Shown here piece after piece: positions 1 through 8,981 of a stretch of 64,000 nucleotides of DNA. The stretch's first letter is position 1. Each line of letters begins with the position of its first letter. The DNA lies in contig NZ_JMLC01000005.1 of NCBI RefSeq assembly GCF_000686605.1, positions 50,908 to 114,907 on the forward strand. Direction: 5' to 3'. The position numbers and the translations under genes were made by a program. The notes under the pieces are model-generated. The model did no database searches, had not been told where the DNA came from, and worked only from the letters and a program-made list of their open reading frames with translations. The stretch comes from Streptococcus sobrinus DSM 20742 = ATCC 33478 (GTDB lineage Bacteria > Bacillota > Bacilli > Lactobacillales > Streptococcaceae).

Positions 1-783
1 TTCCACGAGTACAAGCGTCAACAAATGAACGCCCTATATGTTATTCACAAGTATCTGGAAATCAAGCGTGGCAAGCTACCAGAAAAGAAAATCACAGTTA
101 TCTTTGGTGGTAAGGCAGCGCCTGCCTATGTCATTGCTCAGGATGTTATCCACCTCATCCTCAGTCTGTCTGAGTTGATTAACAATGACCCTGAGGTTAG
201 CCCTTATCTCAATGTCTTCTTGGTAGAAAACTACAATGTCACCGTAGCGGAACACCTGATTCCAGCGACCGATATTTCCGAACAAATTTCCTTGGCTTCT
301 AAGGAAGCTTCAGGAACTGGGAACATGAAGTTCATGCTCAATGGTGCTCTGACCTTGGGGACCATGGATGGTGCTAACGTCGAAATCGCTGAGCTAGCTG
401 GTCAGGAAAACATCTACAGCTTCGGTAAGGATTCCGACACCATCATTGACCTCTATGCCAAGGGTGGCTATGTTTCTAAGGATTACTATGACGGAGATCA
501 AGTTATCAAGGAAGCGGTGGACTTCATCGTTAGCCCCGAACTCAAGGACGTTGGTAATGAAGAACGCCTGGTTCGCCTCCACCATGAACTGATTTCAAAA
601 GACTGGTTCATGACCCTGATTGACCTCAAGGACTACATTGCTACTAAGGAACAAATGTTGGCCGACTACCAAGACCAAGCAACTTGGAACCGCAAGGTTA
701 TCAATAATATTGCCAAGGCTGGCTTCTTCTCATCTGACCGGACCATCGCCCAGTATAATGAAGACATCTGGCACAGCAATTAA
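1..783 (+). CDS. malP: Maltodextrin/glycogen phosphorylase, C-terminal part (5' end outside window)
   Basis: The reading frame is open from the first base, so this is the last 260 residues of a protein of about 750. Phosphorylases of this family release glucose-1-phosphate from alpha-1,4-glucans using pyridoxal phosphate. The PLP-lysine signature [20 protein letters not shown] is intact, followed by MDGANVEI, and the C-terminal glucan-binding fold runs to the end. A strong terminator follows. The maltose-type PTS gene just downstream favours malP (maltodextrin use) over glgP (glycogen use), but the sequence alone cannot separate the two. Family assignment is very secure; the symbol is an inference from context. 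Confidence 0.93.
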   Translation, partial: FHEYKRQQMNALYVIHKYLEIKRGKLPEKKITVIFGGKAAPAYVIAQDVIHLILSLSELINNDPEVSPYLNVFLVENYNVTVAEHLIPATDISEQISLASKEASGTGNMKFMLNGALTLGTMDGANVEIAELAGQENIYSFGKDSDTIIDLYAKGGYVSKDYYDGDQVIKEAVDFIVSPELKDVGNEERLVRLHHELISKDWFMTLIDLKDYIATKEQMLADYQDQATWNRKVINNIAKAGFFSSDRTIAQYNEDIWHSN

Positions 784-815
784 ATAACTGTCTAACAAAC
801 TGGCAAAGATACCTG

Positions 816-846
816 AGCTGGAAGCAAAAGCTTCCAGCTTTTTTTG
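816..846 (+). terminator. Rho-independent terminator after malP
   Basis: Perfect stem AGCTGGAAGC / GCTTCCAGCT with a short A-rich loop, followed by a run of T. It closes the phosphorylase transcript. Confidence 0.92.
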
Positions 847-952
847 AGTGCTAGATAGTACTAAAAATAGCTTTTATCCCATTATCTTTGTAGAGAATCG
901 CTTTTGATTTCGGAAAAAAATCAAAAAGTTAAAAAGAATTCCGTAAAACCTA

Positions 953-981
953 TTGACACTGGAAAACGTTTACAGTATAAT
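953..981 (+). promoter_or_regulatory. Promoter with CcpA (cre) site between -35 and -10
   Basis: TTGACA (953-958), 17-base spacer and TATAAT (976-981). The spacer holds a cre-like operator read on the minus strand, TGTAAACGTTTTCC (961-974), matching TGWAARCGYTWWCW at 13 of 14 positions. A site in the spacer would block RNA polymerase, so the endonuclease-like gene and malT are probably repressed by CcpA when a preferred sugar is present. The match is seen; repression is inferred. Confidence 0.85.
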
Positions 982-1043
982 TAAACCATGCTGAAGAGAA
1001 CGATTTCAAATTGAAGTCGTTGACTTTGGAAAGGAGTCTGGAG

Positions 1044-1835
1044 ATGAATTTATTGAGCTTGAATGTTCACGCTTGGATGGAAGACCATCAAGACCAAAAG
1101 CTTGAGCATCTTGCGGATACCATCGCAGCGAAAGATTATGACCTGATTGCTCTGCAAGAGGTCAACCAGACGATTGCAGCTCCGATAGCTGATGGAGAGG
1201 TTAGAGCAGATAATTATGGGCTCATCCTCTTAGGATTGCTTGAGCAACGCGGGGTGGCTGGTTATTCCTATCACTGGTCCACGTCTCATATCGGCTACGA
1301 CGTCTATGATGAAGGCATTGCCCTTCTCAGTCGCTATCCAGTTTTGGAGGCCGAAGGTTTTTACACTTCAAAGAGTCAGGACATTCACACCATTGATTCC
1401 CGGAAAATTATCCGGCTTAAGGTGGAAGTGGATGGTCAGGCTGTGGAAGTGTATTCCTGCCACATGAATCTACCAACCAGCCAAACCGAAAATCAGGTTG
1501 ATAATCTTAAGCGATTGGTTAGTCATACGGATTTCGCTGGGGTCAAGATTTTTATGGGGGACTTCAATACCGATGCTATCAGTAATCCCCAGGCCTACCA
1601 AACCATCCTGGATCAAGGCTTGCTGGATACCTACCAGCTGGCTGAGACTAAGGATTCTGGTGTCACGGTCTGCAAATCTATTGACGGTTGGAAGGGCCAG
1701 AGTCAGGACAAGCGTCTTGATTATGTCTTCGTCAACCAGGAGGTTCCAGTCCAAACCAGTCGCGTCATCTTCAATGGCCAAAATCAGGAGGTCGTTTCCG
1801 ACCACTTTGGTCTGGAAGTGAGCCTGACGATTTAA
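1044..1835 (+). CDS. Endonuclease/exonuclease/phosphatase-fold family protein
   Basis: A 263-residue protein of the EEP (DNase I / inositol-phosphatase-like) fold. Visible motifs in order: SLNVHAW near the start, IALQEVNQ with the metal-binding Glu (about residue 45), the GDFNTDA motif (about residue 172), the RLDYVFV segment and the closing SDHFGLEV His. I chose ATG 1044 because AAAGGAG lies 8 bases upstream; an in-frame TTG at 1011 lacks a good ribosome site. Its substrate is unknown: members cleave nucleic acids, sphingomyelin or phosphoinositides, and no signal peptide is visible, so a cytoplasmic role is likely. It shares the cre-controlled promoter with malT, 135 bases downstream, suggesting a link to sugar metabolism. 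Confidence 0.88.
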   Translation: MNLLSLNVHAWMEDHQDQKLEHLADTIAAKDYDLIALQEVNQTIAAPIADGEVRADNYGLILLGLLEQRGVAGYSYHWSTSHIGYDVYDEGIALLSRYPVLEAEGFYTSKSQDIHTIDSRKIIRLKVEVDGQAVEVYSCHMNLPTSQTENQVDNLKRLVSHTDFAGVKIFMGDFNTDAISNPQAYQTILDQGLLDTYQLAETKDSGVTVCKSIDGWKGQSQDKRLDYVFVNQEVPVQTSRVIFNGQNQEVVSDHFGLEVSLTI

Positions 1836-1875
1836 CTTACGTGAATACGGGCGGAAAGCTTGGGAAATGGATAGC

Positions 1876-1904
1876 CTGGCTAGAAAATCAGGATTTTCTG
1901 CCAG
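1876..1904 (+). other. Intercistronic hairpin before malT
   Basis: CTGGC(T)AGAAAAT pairs with ATTTTCTGCCAG around a 4-base loop, with one bulged T and no T-tract. It lies in the 135-base gap between the endonuclease-like gene and malT. It may be an RNA processing or stability element rather than a terminator. Confidence 0.55.
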
Positions 1905-1970
1905 CCTCCTAACTTTCAGTCGCTTTCTTATCGCCCTTAATATCATAAATTTATAAAGGAGTAGCTTTAA

Positions 1971-4172
1971 ATGAAAAACCTTAAAAGCTTAGCTAGCTTC
2001 GAATTTTGGCAAAAATTCGGGAAATGTTTGATGGTGGTTATCGCTGTCATGCCTGCTGCAGGTTTGATGATTTCTATCGGTAACTCACTTGCCTTGATTG
2101 CCCCTACAAACACAACTTGGGTGCAAATCACTAACTTGATTGCCCAACTTGGTTGGGGCTTTCTGAACAACCTTCACTTGCTCTTTGCCTTGGCTATCGG
2201 TGGTAGCTGGGCTAAGGAAAAAGCCGGTGGTGCCTTTGCTGCAGGTATTTCCTTCATCCTGATTAACCTGATTACGGGGAACTTCTACGGGGTTCAAGTA
2301 GCAGATGTTAACGATGCGACCAGCAAGGCAGTGGTTCACAATATTTTCGGTGGAACCATGCGGGTTGCGGACTACTTTGTCAATGTCCTCAACCAACCAG
2401 CCCTTAACATGGGGGTATTCGTTGGTATTATCGCTGGTTTCGTTGGTGCGACTGCCTACAACAAATACTATAACTACCGTAAATTGCCAGATGTCTTGAC
2501 CTTCTTCAATGGTAAACGTTTCGTACCTTTCGTGGTTATCCTCCGTTCTACTATCGTTGGTTTGATCATGGCAATCTTCTGGCCACTGGTTCAATCCGCT
2601 ATTAACGGCTTTGGTCAATGGTTGGCCAACTCACAAAATACAGCACCAATCCTGGCACCATTCCTCTATGGTACCTTGGAACGTCTGCTCTTGCCATTTG
2701 GTCTGCACCACATGTTGACCATCCCAATGAACTACACCCAACTTGGTGGTACCTACTTTATCCAAACAGGTGCCCAAGCCGGTAAAGCTATGTTGGGACA
2801 AGACCCACTCTGGTTAGCCTGGGTAACTGACTTGATTCACCTTAAAGCGGGTGACCCAAGTAAATACCATCACACTTACCAATACACCTTGCAACACTGG
2901 ACTCCAGCTCGTTTCAAGGTTGGTCAAATGATTGGTTCTTCTGGTATCTTGATGGGTATGACGGTTGCTATGTACCGCAATGTTGACCCTGACAAGAAGA
3001 AAAAATACAAATCAATGTTCATCTCAGCAGCGGCTGCAACCTTCCTAACAGGGGTTACAGAACCACTTGAATACATGTTCATGTTCGCAGCTGTTCCACT
3101 TTATGTCGTTTACGCTATCATCCAAGGTTGTGCCTTCGCAATGGCTGATATTGTTCACCTGCGTGTTCACTCCTTCGGTAACATCGAACTCTTGACTCGT
3201 ACCCCAATGGCTATTCGAGCTGGTTTGGGTATTGATGTCATCAACTTTGTTTGGGTAACGATTCTATTTGGTTTAATTACCTACTTCATTGCCAACTTCA
3301 TGATTCAAAAGCTGAACCTAGCAACTGCTGGACGTAATGGTAACTACGATAGTGAAGAAGTTGACGAAGCTATCCATGCCAACAACGGCGATGCTAATAC
3401 ATCTGTTGACTCTCAAATCGTACAAATCATCAACCTCCTTGGTGGGCAAGATAACATCGATGATGTTGATGCCTGCATGACCCGCCTGCGTGTGACGGTT
3501 AAAGATCCAGAACTCGTCGGTGGTGAAAATGACTGGAAGAAGGCTGGCGCTCTCGGTCTGGTTGTTAAGGGCCATGGTGTTCAAGCGGTTTATGGTCCTA
3601 AGGCAGATGGCCTCAAATCCGATATCCAAGACCTACTTGACTCAGGTGCTCGCATCCCAGTTGTTGATTTTTCTAAGAAAGAAGAAGCTGCTGCTCCTGA
3701 AAATAACTTCAAGGGCGTGACAGAAAATGTTCTCTCTGTTGCTGATGGGGAAATTATCCCAATTGACCAAGTGAATGATCCTGTCTTCTCCGGTAAGATG
3801 ATGGGGGATGGTTTCGCTGTTAACCCAACAGATGGTAATGTTTATTCACCAGTTGCTGGTGTCGTTACTAGTGTCTTCCCTACCAAACACGCTTATGGTC
3901 TCTTGACTGACGAAGGTTTGGAAGTTCTGGTTCACATCGGTATTGATACCGTTAGCCTCAACGGAATTCCATTCTCACCTAAGGTGACCGATGGTCAACA
4001 TGTTGAAGCTGGAGACCTCTTGGCAGTAGTTGACCTAGATGCTCTAGATGCTGCAGGTAAGGAAAAATCTGTTATTGTAGTCTTCACCAACGCTGCAGAA
4101 GTTAAATCTGTCACCCTAGAAAATACTGGTAAACAACCAGCTAAGACTTTAGCTGCCAAGGTTGAAATCTAA
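1971..4172 (+). CDS. malT: PTS maltose/glucose-type permease, enzyme IICBA
   Basis: 733-residue fused phosphotransferase permease that imports and phosphorylates a glucoside. Domain order is IIC membrane domain (1 to about 440, many hydrophobic segments, GVTEPLEY substrate motif), IIB domain with phospho-Cys502 in DACMTRLRVTV, a short linker, then IIA with phospho-His655 in LVHIGIDTV. This matches the glucose-family permease that streptococci use for maltose (MalT, formerly annotated PtsG). AAAGGAG precedes ATG 1971. Maltose is favoured over glucose because of the phosphorylase upstream and the family likeness. It is co-transcribed with the EEP-fold gene from the cre-bearing promoter. Confidence 0.92.
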   Translation: MKNLKSLASFEFWQKFGKCLMVVIAVMPAAGLMISIGNSLALIAPTNTTWVQITNLIAQLGWGFLNNLHLLFALAIGGSWAKEKAGGAFAAGISFILINLITGNFYGVQVADVNDATSKAVVHNIFGGTMRVADYFVNVLNQPALNMGVFVGIIAGFVGATAYNKYYNYRKLPDVLTFFNGKRFVPFVVILRSTIVGLIMAIFWPLVQSAINGFGQWLANSQNTAPILAPFLYGTLERLLLPFGLHHMLTIPMNYTQLGGTYFIQTGAQAGKAMLGQDPLWLAWVTDLIHLKAGDPSKYHHTYQYTLQHWTPARFKVGQMIGSSGILMGMTVAMYRNVDPDKKKKYKSMFISAAAATFLTGVTEPLEYMFMFAAVPLYVVYAIIQGCAFAMADIVHLRVHSFGNIELLTRTPMAIRAGLGIDVINFVWVTILFGLITYFIANFMIQKLNLATAGRNGNYDSEEVDEAIHANNGDANTSVDSQIVQIINLLGGQDNIDDVDACMTRLRVTVKDPELVGGENDWKKAGALGLVVKGHGVQAVYGPKADGLKSDIQDLLDSGARIPVVDFSKKEEAAAPENNFKGVTENVLSVADGEIIPIDQVNDPVFSGKMMGDGFAVNPTDGNVYSPVAGVVTSVFPTKHAYGLLTDEGLEVLVHIGIDTVSLNGIPFSPKVTDGQHVEAGDLLAVVDLDALDAAGKEKSVIVVFTNAAEVKSVTLENTGKQPAKTLAAKVEI

Positions 4173-4234
4173 GAATAAGTCGGGCAACAAAACTCAAAAA
4201 GTTTATTTGTCATGACTGATAGGAAAGAATGTTA

Positions 4235-4265
4235 AGAAGTCGGGCTTGTGCCCGGCTTCTTTTTG
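4235..4265 (+). terminator. Terminator after malT
   Basis: AGAAGTCGGGC / GCCCGGCTTCT stem (one G-T pair), TTGT loop, then TTTTT. Confidence 0.9.
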
Positions 4266-4341
4266 GCTTACAAGCAACGGCCACATATTTGGGGACAATC
4301 ATGAGTTTCGTAACTAGCAGTTCCACCACCTGCTATCACAG

Positions 4342-5564
<1,223 letters not shown>

Positions 5565-5606
5565 GTAAATTGGCTCCTTGCAAGAGGAGCTTAATTTTTG
5601 CTCTAA

Positions 5607-5659
5607 TGTCAACCTATTTATTTAAAACGGTTGACAAGTAAAAAATAAGGTGTTAGGAT
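5607..5659 (+). promoter_or_regulatory. Promoter with probable BirA (biotin repressor) operator
   Basis: Perfect inverted repeat TGTCAACC-N14-GGTTGACA (5607-5636). Its right arm contains the -35 TTGACA (5631-5636); the -10 TAGGAT (5654-5659) follows after 17 bases. The layout fits the Gram-positive BirA operator, TGTNAAC-N14/16-GTTNACA, and bioY is the second gene of this unit. Biotin-dependent repression is inferred. Confidence 0.85.
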
Positions 5660-5682
5660 AAGGGCAATAAGAGAGGAAAGCT

Positions 5683-5985
5683 ATGCTAAAGATTTTAGGC
5701 CTAGACTTGGATGAGGCGGGTCGTTGCAGCCATTACCATGGTTCCAATGATATTGTCGCCTTAAAGTGTGGTTCCTGTCAGGCTTTTTATGCCTGTTACC
5801 GCTGCCATGATGCCATCTGCGACCATTCTTTTAAGGCTTTAGATAAGACGAAATCCAAGATAATCCTTTGCGGTGCTTGTCGGACGCTCATAGATTGGCA
5901 GGACTATCACAAGGGGGGCTGCCCATCCTGCCACCATTCTTTTAACCCTAAATGTTCGCGGCATAGTGAGATATACTTTAACTAA
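5683..5985 (+). CDS. CHY-type zinc-finger protein
   Basis: 100-residue protein packed with metal ligands: CSHYHG, LKCGSCQAFYACYRCHD, LCGACR and CPSCHHSFNPKC. This is the CHY zinc-finger family, small cytoplasmic proteins of unknown role in bacteria. It lies between the biotin-type operator and bioY, with only 13 bases between its stop and the bioY start, so the two are co-transcribed. A function in biotin or metal handling is suggested only by position. Confidence 0.85.
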   Translation: MLKILGLDLDEAGRCSHYHGSNDIVALKCGSCQAFYACYRCHDAICDHSFKALDKTKSKIILCGACRTLIDWQDYHKGGCPSCHHSFNPKCSRHSEIYFN

Positions 5986-5998
5986 GAAAGGGATTCTA

Positions 5999-6529
5999 AT
6001 GAAAACCAAAGATCTTGTTTCCGTTGCCATGATGACGACACTGCTGGTCGCCCTCAGTTATGTTCCAGCCATTCCTCTAGGCTTTATCCCTGTTCCAATT
6101 GTCTTACAAAACCTTGGGGTCATGTTAGCAGGTTGCCTGCTAGGCGGGAAAAAGGGGAGCCTATCTGTCCTTCTGCTCTTTTTAGTCGGCTTGGTCATCC
6201 CCGCTTTTTCTGGTTTTTCTACGACCATTAAAGTTTTGATTGGCCCGACAGCTGGCTATGTCTGGGCTTGGCTCTTTGTTCCTCTGCTGATTAGTTGGGG
6301 AGTCACCCATCTACCCAAAGGAGGAGCGCTAGCCAGATTTATCGTCATCTGGCTAGCCGGAGTCTTCCTTGTTGACCTGCTAGGAGGGCTATATTTGGCA
6401 TTTTATACTGGTATGCCACTCTTTACAGCGGTGGTGTCTAGTAGTCTAGCCTTTATTCCAGGCGACACGATAAAAGTCCTGGTGGCAACTTTAGTTTCAC
6501 TCCGTTTTCATAAAATTTCAGAAAAATAG
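5999..6529 (+). CDS. bioY: Biotin transporter substrate-binding subunit BioY
   Basis: 176-residue integral membrane S-component of an ECF-type biotin importer, with about six hydrophobic segments and the family motif PVPIVLQNLGVMLAG near residue 30. It needs an energising EcfAAT module encoded elsewhere. The start at 5999 gives MKTKDLVS with an AAAGGG site; an earlier in-frame start would overlap the zinc-finger gene. It is regulated by the BirA-like operator at 5607. Biotin is the cofactor of AccB, encoded at 46 kb. Confidence 0.93.
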   Translation: MKTKDLVSVAMMTTLLVALSYVPAIPLGFIPVPIVLQNLGVMLAGCLLGGKKGSLSVLLLFLVGLVIPAFSGFSTTIKVLIGPTAGYVWAWLFVPLLISWGVTHLPKGGALARFIVIWLAGVFLVDLLGGLYLAFYTGMPLFTAVVSSSLAFIPGDTIKVLVATLVSLRFHKISEK

Positions 6530-6559
6530 TGTGCTGAGATTAGCTTCAGCCTAAAGCTT

Positions 6560-6591
6560 ATCGCCTTTTCATTGTAAGGGGCGACTTTTTT
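6560..6591 (+). terminator. Probable terminator after bioY
   Basis: TCGCC...GGCGA stem with an imperfect inner stem, followed by TTTTTT. The inner pairing is weak. Confidence 0.55.
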
Positions 6592-6594
6592 ACA

Positions 6595-6623
6595 TTGACA
6601 AGCCTTGCTAAGCGTAATAGAAT
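6595..6623 (+). promoter_or_regulatory. Promoter of the DUF975 gene
   Basis: TTGACA (6595-6600), 17-base spacer, TAGAAT (6618-6623). Confidence 0.8.
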
Positions 6624-6671
6624 AGTAGTATTCATAATTTTTTGACTAGAAATGCGATAAAGGAGCATATT

Positions 6672-7961
6672 GTGAAAACAAGAAATGAACTAAAAGAGCA
6701 AGCCAAGACTGCTCTACGAGGGAATTGGCCTTGGGCTGTGGGTGTCCTCTGGGTACCGACCCTAGTCCTAATTGTGGTCTTTGGCATTTTGCTGGGCGTG
6801 ATTAGTCTAGTTTGGAAGGCTGCAACAGCTGACTTTACAGCCTCATCCAATGTTGTACTGATTTTTATCGTGATGGCTTTCTTGATGCTAGCTCTCTTCA
6901 CCTTCTTTGCCTCAATCGGTATTAGCGCAGGTGCTACCTATGCCTATCTAGATTTGATTCGGGGACGTAAGCAATCCTTTAGGGAAGCTGCCACCTATGC
7001 CTTCAAAGAACAGCGCTTTGATAGTATCTTTGGTGTTGTTCTCATGACAGTTATCTATATCCTCCTTTGGATGGTGCTCTTGATTATCCCTGGTTATATG
7101 AAGGCTATGGCTTATTCTCAAGGCCTCTTCATTCTTAAGGATGATATGGAGACTGGTAAGGGAATCACGACGACCTCCGCCATCACCAAGAGTAAAATTC
7201 TGATGGAAGGCCACAAGAAAGACTATTTCATTCTCATTTTGAGTTTCCTAGGTTGGGCTCTAGTACCGATTGCCTTTTGTGGACTAGCGGTTGCTCTTTT
7301 TGTCAGTCATCAGATTGGCTGGGCAATCTTCTGTCTAGCTCTCTATATCCTTGGCTTAGCTATTTTAGTACCTTACGTGACCACGACTCAGGCGGCTTTC
7401 TATGAGGATTTGATTCATCAAGAACAACCGGAAGAAATTGCTCAATTGGAAGAAAAATTAGCAGATGCCAAGTTAGAAGCTGACAAGACTATGGCTGACT
7501 ACAATGGTCGAGTTGCTGAGCGTAAGGCTGATAAGAAAAAGGCTCATGATGAAAAAATGGCCAAGAAGTTGGATGCCAAGAAGGAACGTGAAGAAAAGCG
7601 TCGGGAAAAGGTAGCTAAGAAACGTCAAGAACGTGAGGGAAAAGAAGCCAAGAAGCCTAAGAAGAAATCTAAGGCCAAGGCCGATAAGAAGACTTCCCAA
7701 GATAAAAAGCCAGAAAAGTCTGCTAAGAAGTCTCAAGACTCCGAGTCACAAGCTAAAAATGGCGCCGACAATACGGCTAAGTCTTCAGCTAAGCCAGAAG
7801 CTAGCAAGTCACAAAGTAAGAAAGACGGCGACAAGTCAAAAGAGTCAGCGACCAAGACTGAGAAGTCAGAAACTAAGCCAAACAAGGGCAGCCATTCAAG
7901 CTCTAAGAAGCCAAAGTCTAAATCGAAAGCCAAAAAGAAAAAAGGCAAAAAGCGTAAGTAA
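6672..7961 (+). CDS. DUF975 family membrane protein with long Lys-rich tail
   Basis: 429-residue protein with two parts. Residues 1 to about 250 are a DUF975-type membrane domain with several hydrophobic helices. Residues about 260-429 are an extremely charged tail, first coiled-coil-like (EEKLADAKLEADKTM), then almost only K, S, A, E and D, ending KAKKKKGKKRK. I chose GTG 6672 because AAAGGAG lies just upstream; the longer frame from TTG 6642 has no site. DUF975 function is unknown. The tail (around 170 residues) is the unusual part and could bind nucleic acid, lipid head groups or wall polymers. It is monocistronic: own promoter and terminator. Confidence 0.82.
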   Translation: MKTRNELKEQAKTALRGNWPWAVGVLWVPTLVLIVVFGILLGVISLVWKAATADFTASSNVVLIFIVMAFLMLALFTFFASIGISAGATYAYLDLIRGRKQSFREAATYAFKEQRFDSIFGVVLMTVIYILLWMVLLIIPGYMKAMAYSQGLFILKDDMETGKGITTTSAITKSKILMEGHKKDYFILILSFLGWALVPIAFCGLAVALFVSHQIGWAIFCLALYILGLAILVPYVTTTQAAFYEDLIHQEQPEEIAQLEEKLADAKLEADKTMADYNGRVAERKADKKKAHDEKMAKKLDAKKEREEKRREKVAKKRQEREGKEAKKPKKKSKAKADKKTSQDKKPEKSAKKSQDSESQAKNGADNTAKSSAKPEASKSQSKKDGDKSKESATKTEKSETKPNKGSHSSSKKPKSKSKAKKKKGKKRK

Positions 7962-8012
7962 AATGGTGTCTCTGCTTGGCTGGCCCCCAACTGAAACAAC
8001 CGCTTCATTTAG

Positions 8013-8044
8013 AAGAGACTGGAAGATATTTCCGGTCTTTTCTT
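8013..8044 (+). terminator. Terminator after the DUF975 gene
   Basis: AGACTGGAA / TTTCCGGTCT stem around a short loop, followed by TTTTC. Confidence 0.75.
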
Positions 8045-8088
8045 TTGGCTTCGTCTAAGGGAATTTATGGGTCAAATATGCTATAATA

Positions 8089-8097
8089 AGAGGGTTA
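8089..8097 (+). promoter_or_regulatory. Extended -10 promoter element upstream of the polC leader region
   Basis: TGCTATAAT: TGN extension plus perfect TATAAT (8092-8097). No convincing -35. It points into the 880-base structured region before polC, so that region may be transcribed. Confidence 0.5.
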
Positions 8098-8255
8098 ATT
8101 GACTCGGGAGTTTTCTTGATACTCCTTAGAATTTAAAATCTGATACTTATGGTACTAGTGTGGTCCTATCTGGCAGAAAGGGTCTAGTTCTTTAGCCAAT
8201 GATGCAAGGGAAATGGATACTTTCGTCAAAGTGGTATTATTAGCAATATCTACTC

Positions 8256-8846
8256 TGTTGTTAATAACAGAAATTTTCGAGAGAGATTTAGTCCACCGGA
8301 CTAAATCTGCCTGAGCTTAAAAACTAGAGAGCGAAGGGGCTCAAAATTTATCACGGGGCAAAGACATCAGCCACTAAAGTAGCGCTGTCTAACGCCAATC
8401 TCTATAGCGATTGACTAGCCCCCTGATTAACTTGGTTAGGCCAGTAAAATCGGCTGGGCTAACCTCGTGTCGTAATGAAATTCCGGAATTGAACTCGCCT
8501 ACACCACTGTGGAAAAAGAGAGGTGGCTGTTTTGACTTTAGTCAATCTACAGCCGCGGCTACCTTGAGGTATAAATCTGCCTTGGAGCTCTGTTAGCTCC
8601 TTCGTCAGATTTCCTGCCTCGCCTTCCTATTTTCGAGTTCGGGTAAAAAAGGTCTCCCAGACCTTTTTAATCCTTTGTGGCGCTTAACGGCTCTGTATCT
8701 TGCCAGGAGTTTGCTTGCGTCCGCACTTTTAAACGACATTCCCTTTTCAAAATCGATATTATTTGAAAAGGGAATTAGTAAAGTAGCTAGGTAAGTCGCC
8801 ATAGCGATTACCGTAGTTCATCAGTGATTTTTAAACACTGATGAAC
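8256..8846 (+). repeat. Hairpin array / mosaic repeat region between DUF975 gene and polC
   Basis: The gap from 7962 to 8981 has no credible gene. It holds a series of perfect or near-perfect stem-loops: AGATTTAGTCC/GGACTAAATCT (8284-8308, 3-base loop), GGTTAG.CCAG/CTGG.CTAACC (8434-8464), GGCTGT..TTGAC/GTCAA..ACAGCC (8525-8554), GGAGCT/AGCTCC (8584-8600), AAAAAGGTCT/AGACCTTTTT (8646-8668), ATTCCCTTTTCAAA/TTTGAAAAGGGAAT (8738-8775) and GTTCATCAGTG/CACTGATGAAC (8816-8846). Two blocks, GAACTCGCCTACACCAC (about 8492) and GCTTAACGGCTCTGTATCTT (about 8681), recur downstream of polC. This looks like several short repeat modules inserted together. Confidence 0.8.
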
Positions 8847-8981
8847 TTGCTACGTTAGAAAATACCAAAGTGTAAGTTTTGATTTTAAATGAGTATGATA
8901 AGGTCTGATAAACCCCTGCTTTGACTGGGCTTAATGACCTAAGCACTCTGGGTCAATCTTCAAGAAAAATGGGAGCTAGTC

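Noticed and set aside
2085..2618. A 177-codon open frame antisense to malT
   Set aside because: It lies wholly inside a strongly conserved gene, has no ribosome site and an unnatural composition; it is a codon-bias shadow.
8605..8802. Short minus-strand frame in the repeat region before polC
   Set aside because: It spans hairpin modules that recur elsewhere; the translation has no family likeness and no ribosome site.
8256..8846. CRISPR array in the hairpin-rich region
   Set aside because: The stems differ in sequence and spacing and there is no constant repeat with unique spacers.
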